Shown here piece by piece: positions 1 to 12,325 of a DNA stretch of 64,000 nucleotides. The stretch lies in the NCBI GenBank assembly GCA_039602395.1, contig JBCNJP010000023.1, forward strand, positions 24,540,963-24,604,962. Direction: 5' to 3'. Below the pieces are notes generated by a model. It ran no database searches and was not told the DNA's origin. It saw nothing but the letters and a program-made list of their open reading frames with translations. The translations under genes and the position numbers were made by a program. Position 1 is the stretch's first letter, and every line of letters starts with the position of its first letter. This DNA comes from Deinandra increscens subsp. villosa (Eukaryota; Streptophyta; Magnoliopsida; Asterales; Asteraceae).

Positions 1-362
1 NNNNNNNNNNNNNNNNNNNNNNNNNNNNNNNNNNNNNNNNNNNNNNNNNNNNNNNNNNNNNNNNNNNNNNNNNNNNNNNNNNNNNNNNNNNNNNNNNNNN
101 NNNNNNNNNNNNNNNNNNNNNNNNNNNNNNNNNNNNNNNNNNNNNNNNNNNNNNNNNNNNNNNNNNNNNNNNNNNNNNNNNNNNNNNNNNNNNNNNNNNN
201 NNNNNNNNNNNNNNNNNNNNNNNNNNNNNNNNNNNNNNNNNNNNNNNNNNNNNNNNNNNNNNNNNNNNNNNNNNNNNNNNNNNNNNNNNNNNNNNNNNNN
301 NNNNNNNNNNNNNNNNNNNNNNNNNNNNNNNNNNNNNNNNNNNNNNNNNNNNNNNNNNNNNN
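1..362. other. Assembly gap (N run)
   Basis: Only N is present. The first readable base is 363, where a Gypsy gag frame is already open, so the 5' half of that element lies in or beyond the gap. Confidence 0.99.
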
Positions 363-1108
363 ATCCCGAAAATACACCCTCAACAGTATGAACTCAAGCA
401 ACTTCTGCGAGACGAATACTATCCTCGCGAAGAACTTCAAAAGCTCGAAGCAGAGTTTTGGGGATTAACCATGAACGGTTCTGACGTCGCCGGATACACC
501 AAACGATTTTGCGAACTCACACATCTTTGCTCGACCATGGTGATGCCACCACACAAGAAGATTGAAAGATACGTTTGGGGACTTGTACCACACATTCATG
601 TTACGTCCTTGCATCCAAGCCAACTACTTTCCAAGAAGCAGTGTGTCTAGCAAATAGCCTAGTATACCACGCCAACCGCCAGGGTGTAGCCTTTGCTAAG
701 AAGAATCCCGAAACCAAACCCGCAGAGGTCAGTGCAATCACCTCATCAGGAAAGAAGCAAGACAACAAAAGGAAACAAGGTTTCTGGAAGAGCAGAAACA
801 ATAAGAACTCGGAAGAGGTTCCTGAGAAGAGCCCAGAACCGGTGAAGATCTATGCTGCTACTGCGCCTGTGCAGGAGCATAGACGGTCAAGTTACACTAG
901 TGATGCACCCTTGTGCACAAGTGCAACCATCACCATACCCACGACTGCGGAAATATCTTTTGAACCGTCTGCAAGGCCAAGGGCCACATTATTCGCGATT
1001 GCCCAGATCGCTCATGCTTCATCTGTGGTGCCATTGGTCACTGGAAGAGGGACTGCCCGGAAGAAAAGAACTAGAACTCCAATAAAGCAAGAGGAAGAGC
1101 ATCCGTGA
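363..1108 (+). pseudogene. Gypsy Gag remnant with two zinc knuckles
   Basis: Gag is the capsid/nucleocapsid protein that packages element RNA. The frame open at 363 shows the retrotransposon_gag signature EAEFWGLTMNG and RFCELTHL. It shifts frame near 600, where a second frame continues with LASKPTTFQEAV and a basic Lys/Arg-rich linker. Near 963-1075 a third frame holds two CCHC knuckles, the second reading CFICGAIGHWKRDC. The first knuckle appears incomplete at its first cysteine pair. At least two frameshifts separate these parts, so no full-length Gag can be made. The start codon is lost in the gap. Confidence 0.8.
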
Positions 1109-1136
1109 TTAAAGCTGGAGATGCTCGCCATGATTT

Positions 1137-1655
1137 TCCAACACATTAATGGGTACGTTTCTACTCAACCACCATTATGCCTCTGTATTATTCGATACTG
1201 GTGCCGATAGAAGCATCGTGTCTATCGATTTTAGTCAAATATTCGAAATCACCATGTTGCCTTAGACACTAAGTTCACCGTAGAATTAGCATATAGTGAC
1301 ATAATAGAAACTGCGGAAATCTACAAGGAATGTCGAAAAGAACTCTCCGAACATTCGTTCGACATCGACTTAATGCCAATCGAGTTAGGAAGCTTCGATG
1401 TTGTCATCGGAATGGACTGGTTAGCTAAGAACCATGCCGAAATCGTCTGTCATGAGAAGATAGTCTGAGTGCCTCTAGCATACGGAAACACTCTTAACGT
1501 GCAAAACGAAAGGAGTGGAGCCCAGCTAAACATCATATCTAGTATGAAAGCACGAAAATTCCTTCGGAAAGGATACCACGCCATTTTAGCACACGTCGCG
1601 GAGAAGGAGCCCAAGGAGAAACGTGATGAAGACGTATCAAAGACAGCGTTATGAA
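1137..1655 (+). pseudogene. Gypsy aspartic protease remnant
   Basis: The retropepsin-type protease cuts the Gag-Pol precursor. The active-site triad is visible near 1190-1210 in the context FDTGADRSIVS. The family's downstream block VVIGMDWLAKNHAEI is near 1399-1440, followed by an in-frame TGA at about 1466. A frameshift after the active site separates the two blocks. The tail runs into a Lys/Glu-rich linker, then abruptly into the middle of RT at about 1630, so the protease-RT spacer and the first RT motifs are deleted. Confidence 0.75.
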
Positions 1656-2010
1656 CGCGCTACGACCGCTATGAGTTTCTAGTAATGTCGTTTGGTTTGA
1701 CCAACGCACCAGCAACGTTCATAGACTTAATGAACCATGTGTGCAAACCTTACTTAGATAAATATGTTATTGTGTTCATCAATGTTATCCTGATCTACTT
1801 GCGTAGTAAGGAAGAACACGAGAAACATCTGAGGCTTATCATGGAATTACTAAAGAAGGAAGAGCTGTACGAAATTTTTTCCAAATGTGACTTTTGGATA
1901 CGTGAAGTTTATTTCTTAGGCAATGTGATCAACATCAAAGGTATTCAAGTAGATCCCTCTAAGGCGGAAGGTATCAAGAACTGGAATACTCCCACGACCC
2001 CATCAGAGAT
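1656..2010 (+). pseudogene. Gypsy reverse transcriptase remnant, catalytic Asp lost
   Basis: The fragment begins at the RT block EFLVMSFGLTNAP and continues through the palm and the motif YFLGNVI. The catalytic block, normally F/YIDDIL in this family, reads FINVIL here, so both aspartates needed for metal binding are replaced. The fingers half of RT is missing upstream. The frame breaks off after PTTPSEI at about 2010 and goes straight into the integrase core, which removes the end of RT, all of RNase H and the integrase zinc-binding domain. This is a dead fragment. Confidence 0.85.
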
Positions 2011-3075
2011 ATCTATGGACTTCATCACCAAGATACTAAGAGCTAGATCAGGATGCGACGCTATTTGGTAATAGTAGATTGATTAACGAAATCAGGCACT
2101 TCCTGCCAATTAAGGAGACCGACAGAATGTAGAGACAAACCATGAACTATATGAAAGAAGTCGTGTCGCGACACGGAGTGCCTATCTCTATCATCTCTGA
2201 CCGTGACCGTCCCTTCACTGCCAACTTTTGGCAATCTCTCCAGAAAACTTTGGGTACTCGCCTCGACATGAGTACTGCCTACCATCCGCAAACAGATGGC
2301 CAAAGTAAGAGAACTATTCAGACACTCAAATACATGTTGCGAGCATGTGTGATTGACTTTGGACCCAATCAGGATGACCACCTGCCACTTGCATAATTCT
2401 CCTATAACAATAGTCATCACACGAGCATTGAAGCCGCTCCATTCAAAGCACTCTAAGGGAAAAAGTGTAGATCGCCGCTTTGTTGGACAGAAATTAGTGA
2501 CAGCTAGTTAACAGGTCCCGATCTAATCTTCGAAACAACCAAGAAGATATTCCAAGTCAAGAACCGCCTGAAAGCCGCTAGAGATTGACAAAAGAGCTAT
2601 GCCGACAATCATCGTAAACCGTTGAAATTCAAAAAGGGCGACCGCGTCATGCTGGAAGTGTCACCTTGAAAAGGTGTCATCAGATTCGGCAAATGAGGAA
2701 AGCTTAAACCTTGCTACGATCGGTCCTTTCGAAATCATGGAAACAATTGGCCCAGTCGCCTATAGACTACTCCTACCTGACGAGTTAAGTAGTGTTCATA
2801 ACGTCTTTCACTTTTGTAATCTGAAGAAGTGTTTATCCGACGAAACAATCGTCGTCCCGCTTAACAAAACTCAAGTCGATGAAACCCTTCACTTCGTAGA
2901 AGAGCCCGTAAAAATCCTTGACATGATCGAAAGACTAAAGCACAGCCGCATTCCCATCGTAAAGGTACGTTGGAACTCTCGACGAGGCTAGAGTACACTT
3001 GGGAACGTGAGGATCAGATGCATCGAAAGTATCCTTTCTTATTCACGAATGTCGCCTCCACTAATACTCAAAACT
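2011..3075 (+). pseudogene. Gypsy integrase and C-terminal tail remnant
   Basis: Integrase core pieces are recognisable: MDFITKI (2014 on), SDRDRPFTANFW (near 2200) and HPQTDGQS (near 2285). The residue after that last block, which should be the catalytic Glu, is Lys. Stops occur at about 2069, 2394 and 2453. Further on, from 2674, a frame reads GPFEIMETIGPVAYRLLLP and HFCNLKKCL, the C-terminal domain that precedes the chromodomain-like end (KVRW, then TWEREDQM). Several stops and frameshifts make it non-functional. Confidence 0.8.
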
Positions 3076-3111
3076 AAATTTCGGGACGAAATTCCTTCAA
3101 CTAAGGGAAAA

Positions 3112-5668
3112 TGTGACAACCCGTCAGAAAATACCGGGTCAAAACCTATACTTTGACTATATATATACGTATATACTGAGCACGATAACGTCCAGCCTTG
3201 ACAATTTCTCATGTTCGTATTGGAAAAACAAATCCATAACAAAAGGAAAAGTTCACCATATGATCGGTGGAACTTTAATAACAAGAAAAATAAAAATATA
3301 AAATGACTTTTATATTTTATCGAAACGGTGTCGTGAGAAATCACACCAACACCCGACGAAAAAATTTTAAGCGATTTAGAACTTCAATTAGTTTTAACAC
3401 CATAAAATGTTCGAGCTTAAAGCAGATTAATCAAGTTATTTATTTTCTATACGGAATTACGCGAGCAAATAAAATAAATAAAACTAAAATTTTAAATAAT
3501 TAATTTAGGACCAAAATAATAATTGTTTATCAATATTGCAGCCTCGTAGTTTATTTAGAAACTTGTCTTGACCAAAACGATAAAATGATTCGGTATGAAT
3601 CGCCCATATACCGAATTTGTCCCGACACGAACCAATAACGCGAAACGAATGAACCGAGCCCAAAAACATGACCCGACGAGTCAACCTACAATTTAAAACT
3701 CAAACATATCGATCCTGACTAATTTTAGTGAATAACGAATCAAACCGCATGAAAATCGGAGAAAGTCTCGCATACCGGCCTGACACGAGCTGTAACGGTC
3801 CGACACCCGTTTTCTATAAATTTGGGCTCATTAAAAGTCTCCACCAACTTTGTAGTCGTTATTTCATGAAAACCCTACACTTATATTTGGTAGTTTTTAT
3901 AAAATAATTAGAATAGCTATTAGCTTTTTATAAACTTATACCACCTAATTACTTAAACCATCTAAATACCCTTAACCATACACCCTAACCTAGGTTAACT
4001 ACCTAACCTAACCATGGTTATGAGTTGTCTAGTAAATCTACCCTAAGATTTAATCACATGTCTAAAGGACAAACCTCCATACCATCAAAACCACATCCAC
4101 ACTCAAACCCCACTACAAAACCACCACCTCACACCCTCATCCTCCTCACAACCGACCACCACCGTAACCCCCCTCCCTTGCCGCCGATCAGCCGGGGACC
4201 ACTGCCCCTCCCTGATGTCGTCGCTGATCCGCCGCTGGTGAGCTCCGCCACCCTCTCCCCGTCGCAACCAGAAGCCACCACCATTGTCATCATCATCCAC
4301 CACCATCATCATCATCATCGAACTCCACCACCATCATCATCATCGGCTCCCATCACCACCACCATCAACCGCCACCACCGTAAAGTTATTAACTTCAATT
4401 CCTTAATAACTAAAACAATCAACATTTTCTTACATAAGTTACAACAGTTATTTATACAATAATATATATAACTTATATGCGTAGTTAATTATCAAAGACT
4501 ACGAGCGTAGAACCAACTAGAGATCAAACGACAGAGTAAATAATACCTATTATCTACCGTATGGTTTGAAAACTAAAAATGAATATATATGTCCATATAT
4601 ATTGTAACAGAACTTTGAATAATTATTTACTTCGAATACCATGTTTATTGTTTTAAATATTATAGCAAGCCTAAAGGTTTATACAACTAATAAACGTTAC
4701 AAACAAGTTATCCAAACATACAAACGGGAATAAGTTGTCAAGACTCGACCAGGATCAGTGGGTAACTGAACGTTATTCAAACTAACCCAAAAACCTAAAT
4801 CATGTCTATTTTTATTATTAATATTAGGACATCGGTTACTCGTATCATCAGACTCGAACATCAACCTTGCACAGGTGAGTTTAACGACCCATTTCTTTTA
4901 AACTGTTTTAAATACTATGGGGGAGAAATCATGATTAAAGAAATCTTTTTACTTGATATTATGGTAATACTATCATGCCACACTTGATTATCTGTTCTTT
5001 TCGTATCCTTATCATGGTAATCTTGTTATATAACATGTTGCTGCAAATCCCACTATTAATTGATTTCGACTAATTCTGTACAGAATGATAACTAATGAAT
5101 AGATCTATTTGGGTTGACGTCCCTGCCCTAGCTGGTCGTTCCAGTTCTGACTTCACGTATACAAGTCTCGGGGTACATGTCAGTCATTCTATGCTAGTGT
5201 CAGTTAGTCTTCGAAATCAAGGTGCAGGTAGATCAATGCAACCATAGTAACCACATATATAATATCTTGTATGCTATCAAAACTGTTTACAAATACATTT
5301 TGTAGAGTCCTAAACCTGTGAACTCACCAACATTACGTTGACCCCTTCAAACTCATGTATTTCTCAGGTAACTAAGTTCGCTCTTAGTGTGCAAATGGAA
5401 AGTCTGTCAAACAAAAGGGCATGCATTAGGAATTGATTCATGGTCACCTTGTACTCTCTAAATAAATCATAAACAATCGTGTTTCTTATCGTAATGTTCT
5501 CTTTTTAGTATTGTAAGACAATGTTATCTTTTATATAATCCGCTGCAACTTTGTTAACATACTTGGTTTTCAAACGTAAACGAAACTATTAGAGGTCGTT
5601 CTTTGTACCCACGACTATGACCCCATGACGTCACACGCCCACGTAATCGGGAACATTGGGGTGTGACA
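3112..5668 (+). repeat. 3' LTR of the left Gypsy element (2557 bp)
   Basis: The LTR starts TGTGACAACCC directly after the gene-end signature and ends GGGGTGTGACA, giving the usual TG...CA limits. The length fits the 2-3 kb LTRs of Tekay-like elements. It holds no coding sequence. A 145-codon frame at 4025-4462 is only simple repeat. The right boundary is inferred from terminal similarity to other Gypsy LTRs in this window, because the partner LTR is missing. Confidence 0.7.
4082..4385. repeat. CCA/ATC-rich low-complexity tract inside LTR
   Basis: The tract has runs of CCACCA, CATCAT and CTCC with almost no G-rich codons on the plus strand. It yields spurious His/Pro frames on the plus strand and Met/Gly/Asp frames on the minus strand. 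Confidence 0.85.
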
Positions 5669-5810
5669 ATCAAACATCGTACACTATCAGAAACATCATT
5701 GAAAAGTGCAACCTTTTTTCTTTTCGTTCAATCTTTCATTTCGAGATTTTTCATGAGAGTCTTTAGAAGTTTTCCCATCTCTTATAGTTCATCACCTATA
5801 TCACACCCCT

Positions 5811-6900
5811 AATTTTCACTAATGGAGTTTTATTGTGTGGGGTGTGAACCAGACAAGGATCCGAGTCATTGGTTACATTAAACATAAGTTAAGGGTTTAA
5901 AATGTAAATATATTTCTAAAACGGAAAATACCAAAATCAGAGTTTAAAGTCCAACGGAAGCTCATAAAAGTAATGTTGGGCAAAACAGGAGCCCGTTAAG
6001 TAAATAAATAGTTCAAGTTTTTTTAGAAAGGTTTAAAAACAAGTCCCAAAATAAAAAATGTTTTAGCCAACGTACATGCTCAAAATCAGATACTCCTAAC
6101 GACCTGCAAGGCATGCACCAGAAACATGTGTCAACTAATGTTGGTGAGTTCACTAAAGTAAAGTATACACAAGTTTTTAGTAATGTTTCATGGATACGAC
6201 AATCTTTATCCGTATATAGTAGTGACACATGAACACAACATTTATTGTTCGTAAATAGTAATATAAGAATTAAAGCATAAACCATATCGTAGGTAGCTAG
6301 CCTATTTTCATGTCACTAAATGGTTCGTAACTGAAGCTGACTAATGCACGCTGGATAAACCTACGCGATTTTCCTTCCCATTGTCCACCAGAACAAGGTA
6401 CGTTTAGGCTGACATTGTTCTCATTCCGACCGCCAGTCGGGTGGTGCATCACGTGCCCGTTGAGTTGGGTTTGTCAAACCCCAGTAGTACTACTCAATAT
6501 TACCTCGCAATTACGCTATTAACAGTTCGAATTGTAAGGACTTAAGTTGGTGTAACATTCTACTGAACATGCGATATATAGTGGTATTATCTTTAACTTT
6601 AAGCAAACAGTTTATCATGCGTGTTATCATCTCAAACTGGATGTAACATAAACGGGCTTGTGATACTCACCTTAGGTTGCGCTGCAACATGTTTAATAAC
6701 ACTCCAGTCTCGAGTAACTACCTATCACCTATCGAATTTACATACGTAAGTGTGCGTCCGAACATGAGTGACATAGCCTAGACGACAGTTTGTTATCAAA
6801 TAAGCCCAAATGTGACGTGTGTGATAATTTTCAACACATGATAGAAGTCGTTTATTCAAAATGAGTCGGAGATGACATTTAGCAAAAATCTCAAGGGTTT
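5811..6900 (-). mobile_element. Old Gypsy LTR fragment
   Basis: It is similar along its length to the first part of the solo LTR at 36561: the terminal TCACACCCC block, ATACTCCT followed by CGACCTGCAA, TTGGTGAGTTCAC, and TTGTCAAACCCCAGTAG around 6470 (compare 36811-37290). The ends are decayed (TATCACACC instead of TGTCACACC), and the right limit could not be placed. The orientation is inferred from the better copy. The 142 bp before it (5669-5810) hold nothing I can name. Confidence 0.65.
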
Positions 6901-7039
6901 ACTGAAGTTCATGCGAGTATATTGTTATCAAATAATATAAGTTTGGGAGATCGAGTAAAACATACGTGTTCACATATATAAATATATATGCATAGCCAAG
7001 AGTGTGAAATGTGATAACGAATACTTAAAAAAATGTATC

Positions 7040-7072
<33 letters not shown>

Positions 7073-7127
7073 TTCGTGTCACTGAGTTTTAAAATGACTC
7101 TAATTGTCCATAAAATTATCCATAATT

Positions 7128-7175
<48 letters not shown>

Positions 7176-7254
7176 TGAAAGTTCAAATACAAAGTGTTAT
7201 TTCCATGCGAAGGGAGGAGAGCGTGACACGAGTTTGATGTATATTAATGCAGAG
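6901..7254. repeat. AT-rich stretch with two (AT)n tracts
   Basis: (AT)n runs lie at about 7040-7073 and 7131-7173. No coding sequence is visible. The last five bases, CAGAG (7250-7254), are the left target duplication of the following solo LTR. Confidence 0.8.
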
Positions 7255-10200
7255 TGTGACGCCCGGCCCCTTACGGGCTGGCGCCACGTCGTCGGATTTA
7301 CTCATCAACACGTGATTTAATCAGAGATCACAAAAACTGGGGAAAATTAAAACTTTTATTTATATACACAGATGATTCTTATACAGCGGAAGCATAAACG
7401 TAACATACGATATAATAAACATAGGGTAAACTAAACGTAAGATAAGATATTCCAGCAACCAGCGTCTTCACCGTCTCCTCCTAGAGCGTGACCAAAGCTT
7501 GACCCATAGGTGCGTCAGAACCTAGCATACATACTTTTAAAAAGTCAGCTTACGCTGGTGAGTTCTACCGTTTAGTTCAAAACCGTGAAAGTGTTTACCT
7601 GGTTTTCACAACACACACATATATATATACCACAGATTAAATCCTAACACATAAGGATTATATTAATCGTGACCCTAGGGTAAACTTCTAGGTCACTATA
7701 TTTAACCAACTATTTTGGTTCTCCATGAAGAGTCCGCTCACCACTGCACACTCCGTCCCATCTCGAAGGATAGTTATTACAACGGCCCAATGCAGCTCCG
7801 TCCGTACACGGTTCCCTAAGCCACCACTATGGGGAAGTAGCGTCTCTTCATTCTTCATCTCCTTCGAAAGGTTCGCCCGCCACTGCAATCGTCATCCTAC
7901 CCTTTTTCGTAAGATAGCTTTTGCGATGACCGACTGCCGCTCCGTCCGTACACGGTTCCCTAAGCCACCACTATGGGGAAGCAGCGACCCTTCGTCTTCA
8001 GTAGCAACACATGCTCTAACTCTAATAAGTCATATTAGCAACTCATGCTTCAACTCTATTAGGTTATTTTCTCATCTTAATGACTCATTATCCGATCGTA
8101 TATACTACCTACTCCTAGTTAAATAACCAGATGCTTTAGGTTTGTTATTAAACAGTGATAAGGCATTCATATACTGCAACAAATGGACATCCCCCAATTT
8201 ACCGTTAGTGTATGTATACAGGATGTACCAGCGGCGTATCCTCCACACTTCCAATATACCGGGTAACTTATACTACTATGTATATATATAGGATGTACCA
8301 GCGGCGTATCCACCACATATTAATATAAGCAAATGCATCACTTGTTCTCATATAATTATACATATTCACTAAATGTTTACTAACAACTCCCTAGTCACTT
8401 GGCTACTTAATTTCAAGGCAAGTATATACACATCACATTATAATCAACGTAATTGCATAACACGTATAAGCAATTTAATAACAATTTCATCATATAACAC
8501 GTATATATCAAGTCACAATTATCTTGAATATATGTTCACAAGTATTGTATGTATACTAGCCCGAAAACATTTAAAAACATTTAAAACATTTAAAACCTTT
8601 AAAAGTGGGCTCATAGAACTCACCTGATATCTTTAATCAGTTATTCAGACAGAACCTCCGTTATGGTCCACGATTAACCTAATCGCGTATCGGATTGCAT
8701 TAATGCAAAGTTATTATAAATAATACTTACGTTTATTTATATCTTATCATCCTAATAATATTTTATTAGGGTTTATCTCTTTTAAGGTCAAAATGACCAA
8801 AATGTCCTTATAGGCATAATAACCTTTTTATTGATAATATGAAGACGCGCATTCCTATAAGTAGACACTCACTCCGGGATCGCCCAGTGTTGGGGTGCCA
8901 TTGCCCAGATGAGATGGCGACACCCCCGCTTTTGCCAGAAACCCCAGTGTACAGGTGCCTACCCTTCCGGTCCGCACGAACTTCTAATATCCGATTAACT
9001 CGGTATCTTTAATACTTTATTATTTATTCATTTTAAACCCATATATACTTAATATACATATAAACATGTTATAAGACCAAAAGCCAAGTCCCCATACCCT
9101 CTGGATTATTTTAGATTAATTAATCATATTTAGAAACCCTAATTTCATGAATTTCTCGTTTTATTATCAAAACTCATTTTTAATTCAAACCAACTTAGGG
9201 TGTTATCCATTATAACATGTTATAATATCCTTTAAAATATCTAAGCTTAATTCAACATCGTTTAGTCAATTTGGGCAGAGTAACGTTATGAAAACCCTAA
9301 TTTTGACCCGTTGACAAAACCTTAACCAAACCTTTTCCAATTGTGAAATAAACTTAGGGCTTTCTTAAAATACATTAAATTAGGATTACCTACAAAAATT
9401 TAGACCCTAATTCCCACCCGATCACCCGATTTTGATAAAACAAGCTCAAGAACCCTAATTTTGCATCATTTCTAAAAAGCATACTTAGAGATTGAATTTG
9501 CAAAAACTGAAAGAGGTTATTGTTAATCATACCTAATAAGGGTTGACTGCAGAAATTCGCCTTCTAACTCCTCTTGTGCAGCTCGTATTGCTCCGATGAA
9601 GTTCTGGCTCGTTTTTAGGGTTTTTGGGGTTTGATTCAGTGAATTGGCGAGTTTAAACGGTGAAATCGAGCTCCTATTTATAGCTTTAGGTGCGCCTCAA
9701 CATACTAACACGTCCCTAAGTGACTCATGAGCAGAATCGACACGTATGGAGGTCAATTTAGTCAAAAACGTAGCCTCCAAGCCAAAAAACGCGTTGCTGT
9801 CAAGTTTCTGGCCAGAATTTGGGCCGCGTATCGCGCAGGGGAGGGGCTGGGGTGGCGCGTACCGCCTGGGAAGTTTGGTGAAATGACAGTTTTAGTCCTT
9901 GTACTTCTATTTTACATTTTAAGCCCCTGTACTTCTACAAACTGTTATTTTATGCTATAAAACACTTAAGGGTATATTTATAAAAGTTTCTAAGGCTTGG
10001 GATACGCTCGATGATATACGTATACATACGTATATATATATTTATATATATATATATATATCTTTTGTTATTTTGCGTTCTAGCCCCTCAAACTTTACAA
10101 CACTTATTATTTCATGTTATGGATCATGTTAGGATATATTTTTACTATATTCTAAGCCTTAAATGTTTATAATAGTTATAGATACGTATAATATCCATAT

Positions 10201-10513
10201 ACGTTGATAACGTTATATAAATTATATTTTTAGCCCTTCTACTTTTCCATTAACTACTAACACACGTATTCACATATATACATCTATCAATTCACACATA
10301 TATCATCATGTTATTTGTACCAACACATATCCATCTTACATTTTACTTTTAACTTATCCGTTTATGCATTTTTCATCATTTTAGCTATAGAATACGTATT
10401 TCTAACACATGCAATCTATCTAATGCATAGTTTACCATATTTATCAATTAAACTCATGTAGTGATAATATAAACATGTATTTATCATGTACCTGTGAAAT
10501 TTGGGGTGTTACA
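7255..10513 (-). mobile_element. Solo LTR of a Gypsy element (3259 bp), TSD CAGAG
   Basis: It starts TGTGACGCCC and ends GGTGTTACA, the reverse of the Gypsy LTR ends at 18308 and 21534. It is flanked by the perfect 5-bp duplication CAGAG at 7250-7254 and 10514-10518. It shares blocks with that LTR in reverse, for example GGATGTACCAGCGGCGTATCC at about 8221 and 8291, and CAGCTTACGCTGGTGAGTTC near 7546. No internal coding region remains, so recombination between two LTRs removed it. A segment around 7795-7840 is repeated at about 7939-7985. A 77-codon frame at 9727-9960 is chance. Confidence 0.9.
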
Positions 10514-10518
10514 CAGAG

Positions 10519-11207
10519 GGGCATTATTGTCTTTTTTCACAAACACCGTTTTTTTATGCGTAATGTTATCGGGCGAACCATATCCTTTTTTGTGTGATTT
10601 TAGTTTTTACGCTTCATATTACATATTCGTTACTATGGTTTGCGTTATTAATTAGCCTGATTTTTATTATCGTTTATCTGCGTCTTTTTTATAATACATG
10701 TACGTTATATGTATTATTATTTTGCTTTTGCATGATTACTATTTGACTCTATAGTGTTTTCATATTTTCTTCTGTCATGCATGATTTTAAATAATATTTG
10801 TGTAATTTATAGTAGAGCATTTTCTCACATCACTTTGTTGTATCTTTTATTCTTCTTTTCAGCATGCGTTATTTTTAATTAATACTTGCATTATCATATG
10901 TTGTTTACATTTTTATGATATTAAGTGTACATTTTTATATTATATTGAATGCGTTTTTTAGTTTTATTCGTACGTAATTTTAAAGGATATCTAACAAATT
11001 TTTTAATGCGTGATTATAAACATTTCATCATGCGTAATTTTATAATTTATTGATGCGTTATGATAAACATTTTCTTAAGTGTTAGTGTTTTTGTCTGATA
11101 AACTCCTTTTTAAATGAGAAATTTATAAGCAAAAATTGAATAACTTAAAAAGATTCACATTATTAATAACACAAGAACACCAAAAACATAAAAATACAAC
11201 ATCATTC
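10519..11207. other. T-rich non-coding stretch
   Basis: This is strongly AT-rich DNA with scattered TGCGTRATT words (for example near 10556, 11005 and 11033) that recur further right up to about 13070. It has no frame longer than chance and no known repeat end that I can place. Confidence 0.5.
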
Positions 11208-11544
11208 TTATTCTACGGATACGCTTCTAAAAAAGCCATCTTCAATTCCACATATGCCGTTCTTCAGGATGTTTGCAATCTCGTTCATTTGTTCCAGATC
11301 TTTTTTGTCCTTCTTTATCATGAACACTCTGACAAGGTCTCGAATGGAATTTTTTTGGCAAAGCCATCAGTTTTTTATTTACTTCGTCTCTTGCTACCAT
11401 CGTATCGGTTAGGCTCTCGAACGTTTACTTCAAGACGTCCATCGTTAGGACTTCTTTGTTTAACTCAAGCATAATTTTCCTGGTTAGTTTTTCCTTGAGT
11501 GCATTATTGTTGGCTTCTGGTGCGTTGGAAGAAGATGAAGACAT
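11208..11544 (-). pseudogene. Pseudogene for a small Ser-rich/helical protein
   Basis: From an ATG at 11544 the minus strand reads MSSSSSNAPEANNNALKEKL and on for 39 codons to a TAA at 11425. The same frame continues with charged helical sequence. After a shift in an A-run near 11345, another frame carries LVRVFMIKKDKKDLEQ and ends at a TAA at 11208. The Ser-rich start and amphipathic Lys/Glu-rich body resemble the plus-strand pseudogene at 11987, which starts in the same way and is transcribed away from this one. I do not recognise the family. One stop plus one frameshift make it non-functional. Confidence 0.45.
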
Positions 11545-11986
11545 TTTTGCGGTGTGGTTTGTTTGATGTGAGAGGTGATTTTAAGTTTTTTTTTGTATAG
11601 ATGTTGTCGTAGCATGTTTTTTCAATGTAATCAATGTAAATGAGTGTCTAGTGGGGTATTAATTGCGTTAATTGGTAACCGTGTGTAGTGGGTATGCTTT
11701 TTGGGGAGATGAATGTGAATGGTGTAATTATTTATTGTTACTGTGTGTGTTAATTATCGTGAATGTAAATATTCTTACACATTTTCATTTTAACTGTGTG
11801 TATTATTTTATTGTGTTTTTGTTTTATTTGTTTTTTATTACGCGATGTTTCATTTTGCCCCCAATTTGATAGTATATATTGGCTCTTTTCAGTGTTACCA
11901 TGTAATTTTACACGCAAAAAACCCAGAAACCCTATATTCTCACCTATCTTCTACTAACTGATCATCTCCTAAAATCTTCATAAACA

Positions 11987-12325
11987 ATGGCGTCTTCTTC
12001 TTCTTCTACCCTTTCTTCCTTCGATGTTGTTATCATCATTCTTGCAGAAAATCATCGGCTAGAAGCCAAGGATGACCGCATCATACGTAATAACTTTGGC
12101 ATGATGACTGGTCTTAAAACCAACAACATTCAGGCACACGCTCAGATGCTATAGGAGGTTGTGGATCTTCCACCCTCCCCAATGCAACAAGCGGTTGTTG
12201 AGTTTATGACTCAATAACTTGCTTTGAAGGAGAAGATCCATCATGGTCTGCGAGGCGTTATGGACAGCGTCATAAAGAAGTCAAGGGACAAAGTTGCCGC
12301 CTTGGAAGAGTTCAAGGAGCTCTAG
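11987..12325 (+). pseudogene. Pseudogene for a 112-codon Ser-rich/helical protein
   Basis: One frame runs from ATG 11987 to TAG 12323-12325, broken only by TAG at codon 56 (12152) and TAA at codon 77 (12215). The start reads MASSSSSTLSSFD. The rest is predicted helical and charged, ending DKVAALEEFKEL. A CT-rich, A-rich leader precedes the ATG, as in plant 5' UTRs. Keeping one frame over 112 codons apart from two stops argues for recent decay of a real gene. Family and function are unknown; the divergent neighbour at 11208-11544 has the same layout. Confidence 0.5.

Larger units (their letters stand above)
363..5668 (+). mobile_element. Decayed Ty3/Gypsy retrotransposon, Tekay-like, 3' part
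   Basis: The order is Gag, protease, RT, integrase, C-terminal chromodomain-like tail, then a long 3' LTR, all on the plus strand. That gene order (integrase after RT) defines Ty3/Gypsy. The 3' LTR is preceded by the family-typical gene end around 3081-3111 (TTTCGGGACGAAATT, then a short purine run). Every coding domain carries stops or frameshifts, and internal deletions remove the first half of RT and the stretch from the end of RT to the integrase core. The 5' LTR is not in the window, so no target duplication can be checked. Tekay is my inference from LTR length and the tail; a tree of RT would settle the lineage. Confidence 0.85.

Noticed and set aside
4025..4462. 145-codon Thr/Pro/His-rich frame
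   Set aside because: It lies in a Gypsy LTR and is made of CCA and ATC simple repeats; no domain and no conservation are expected.
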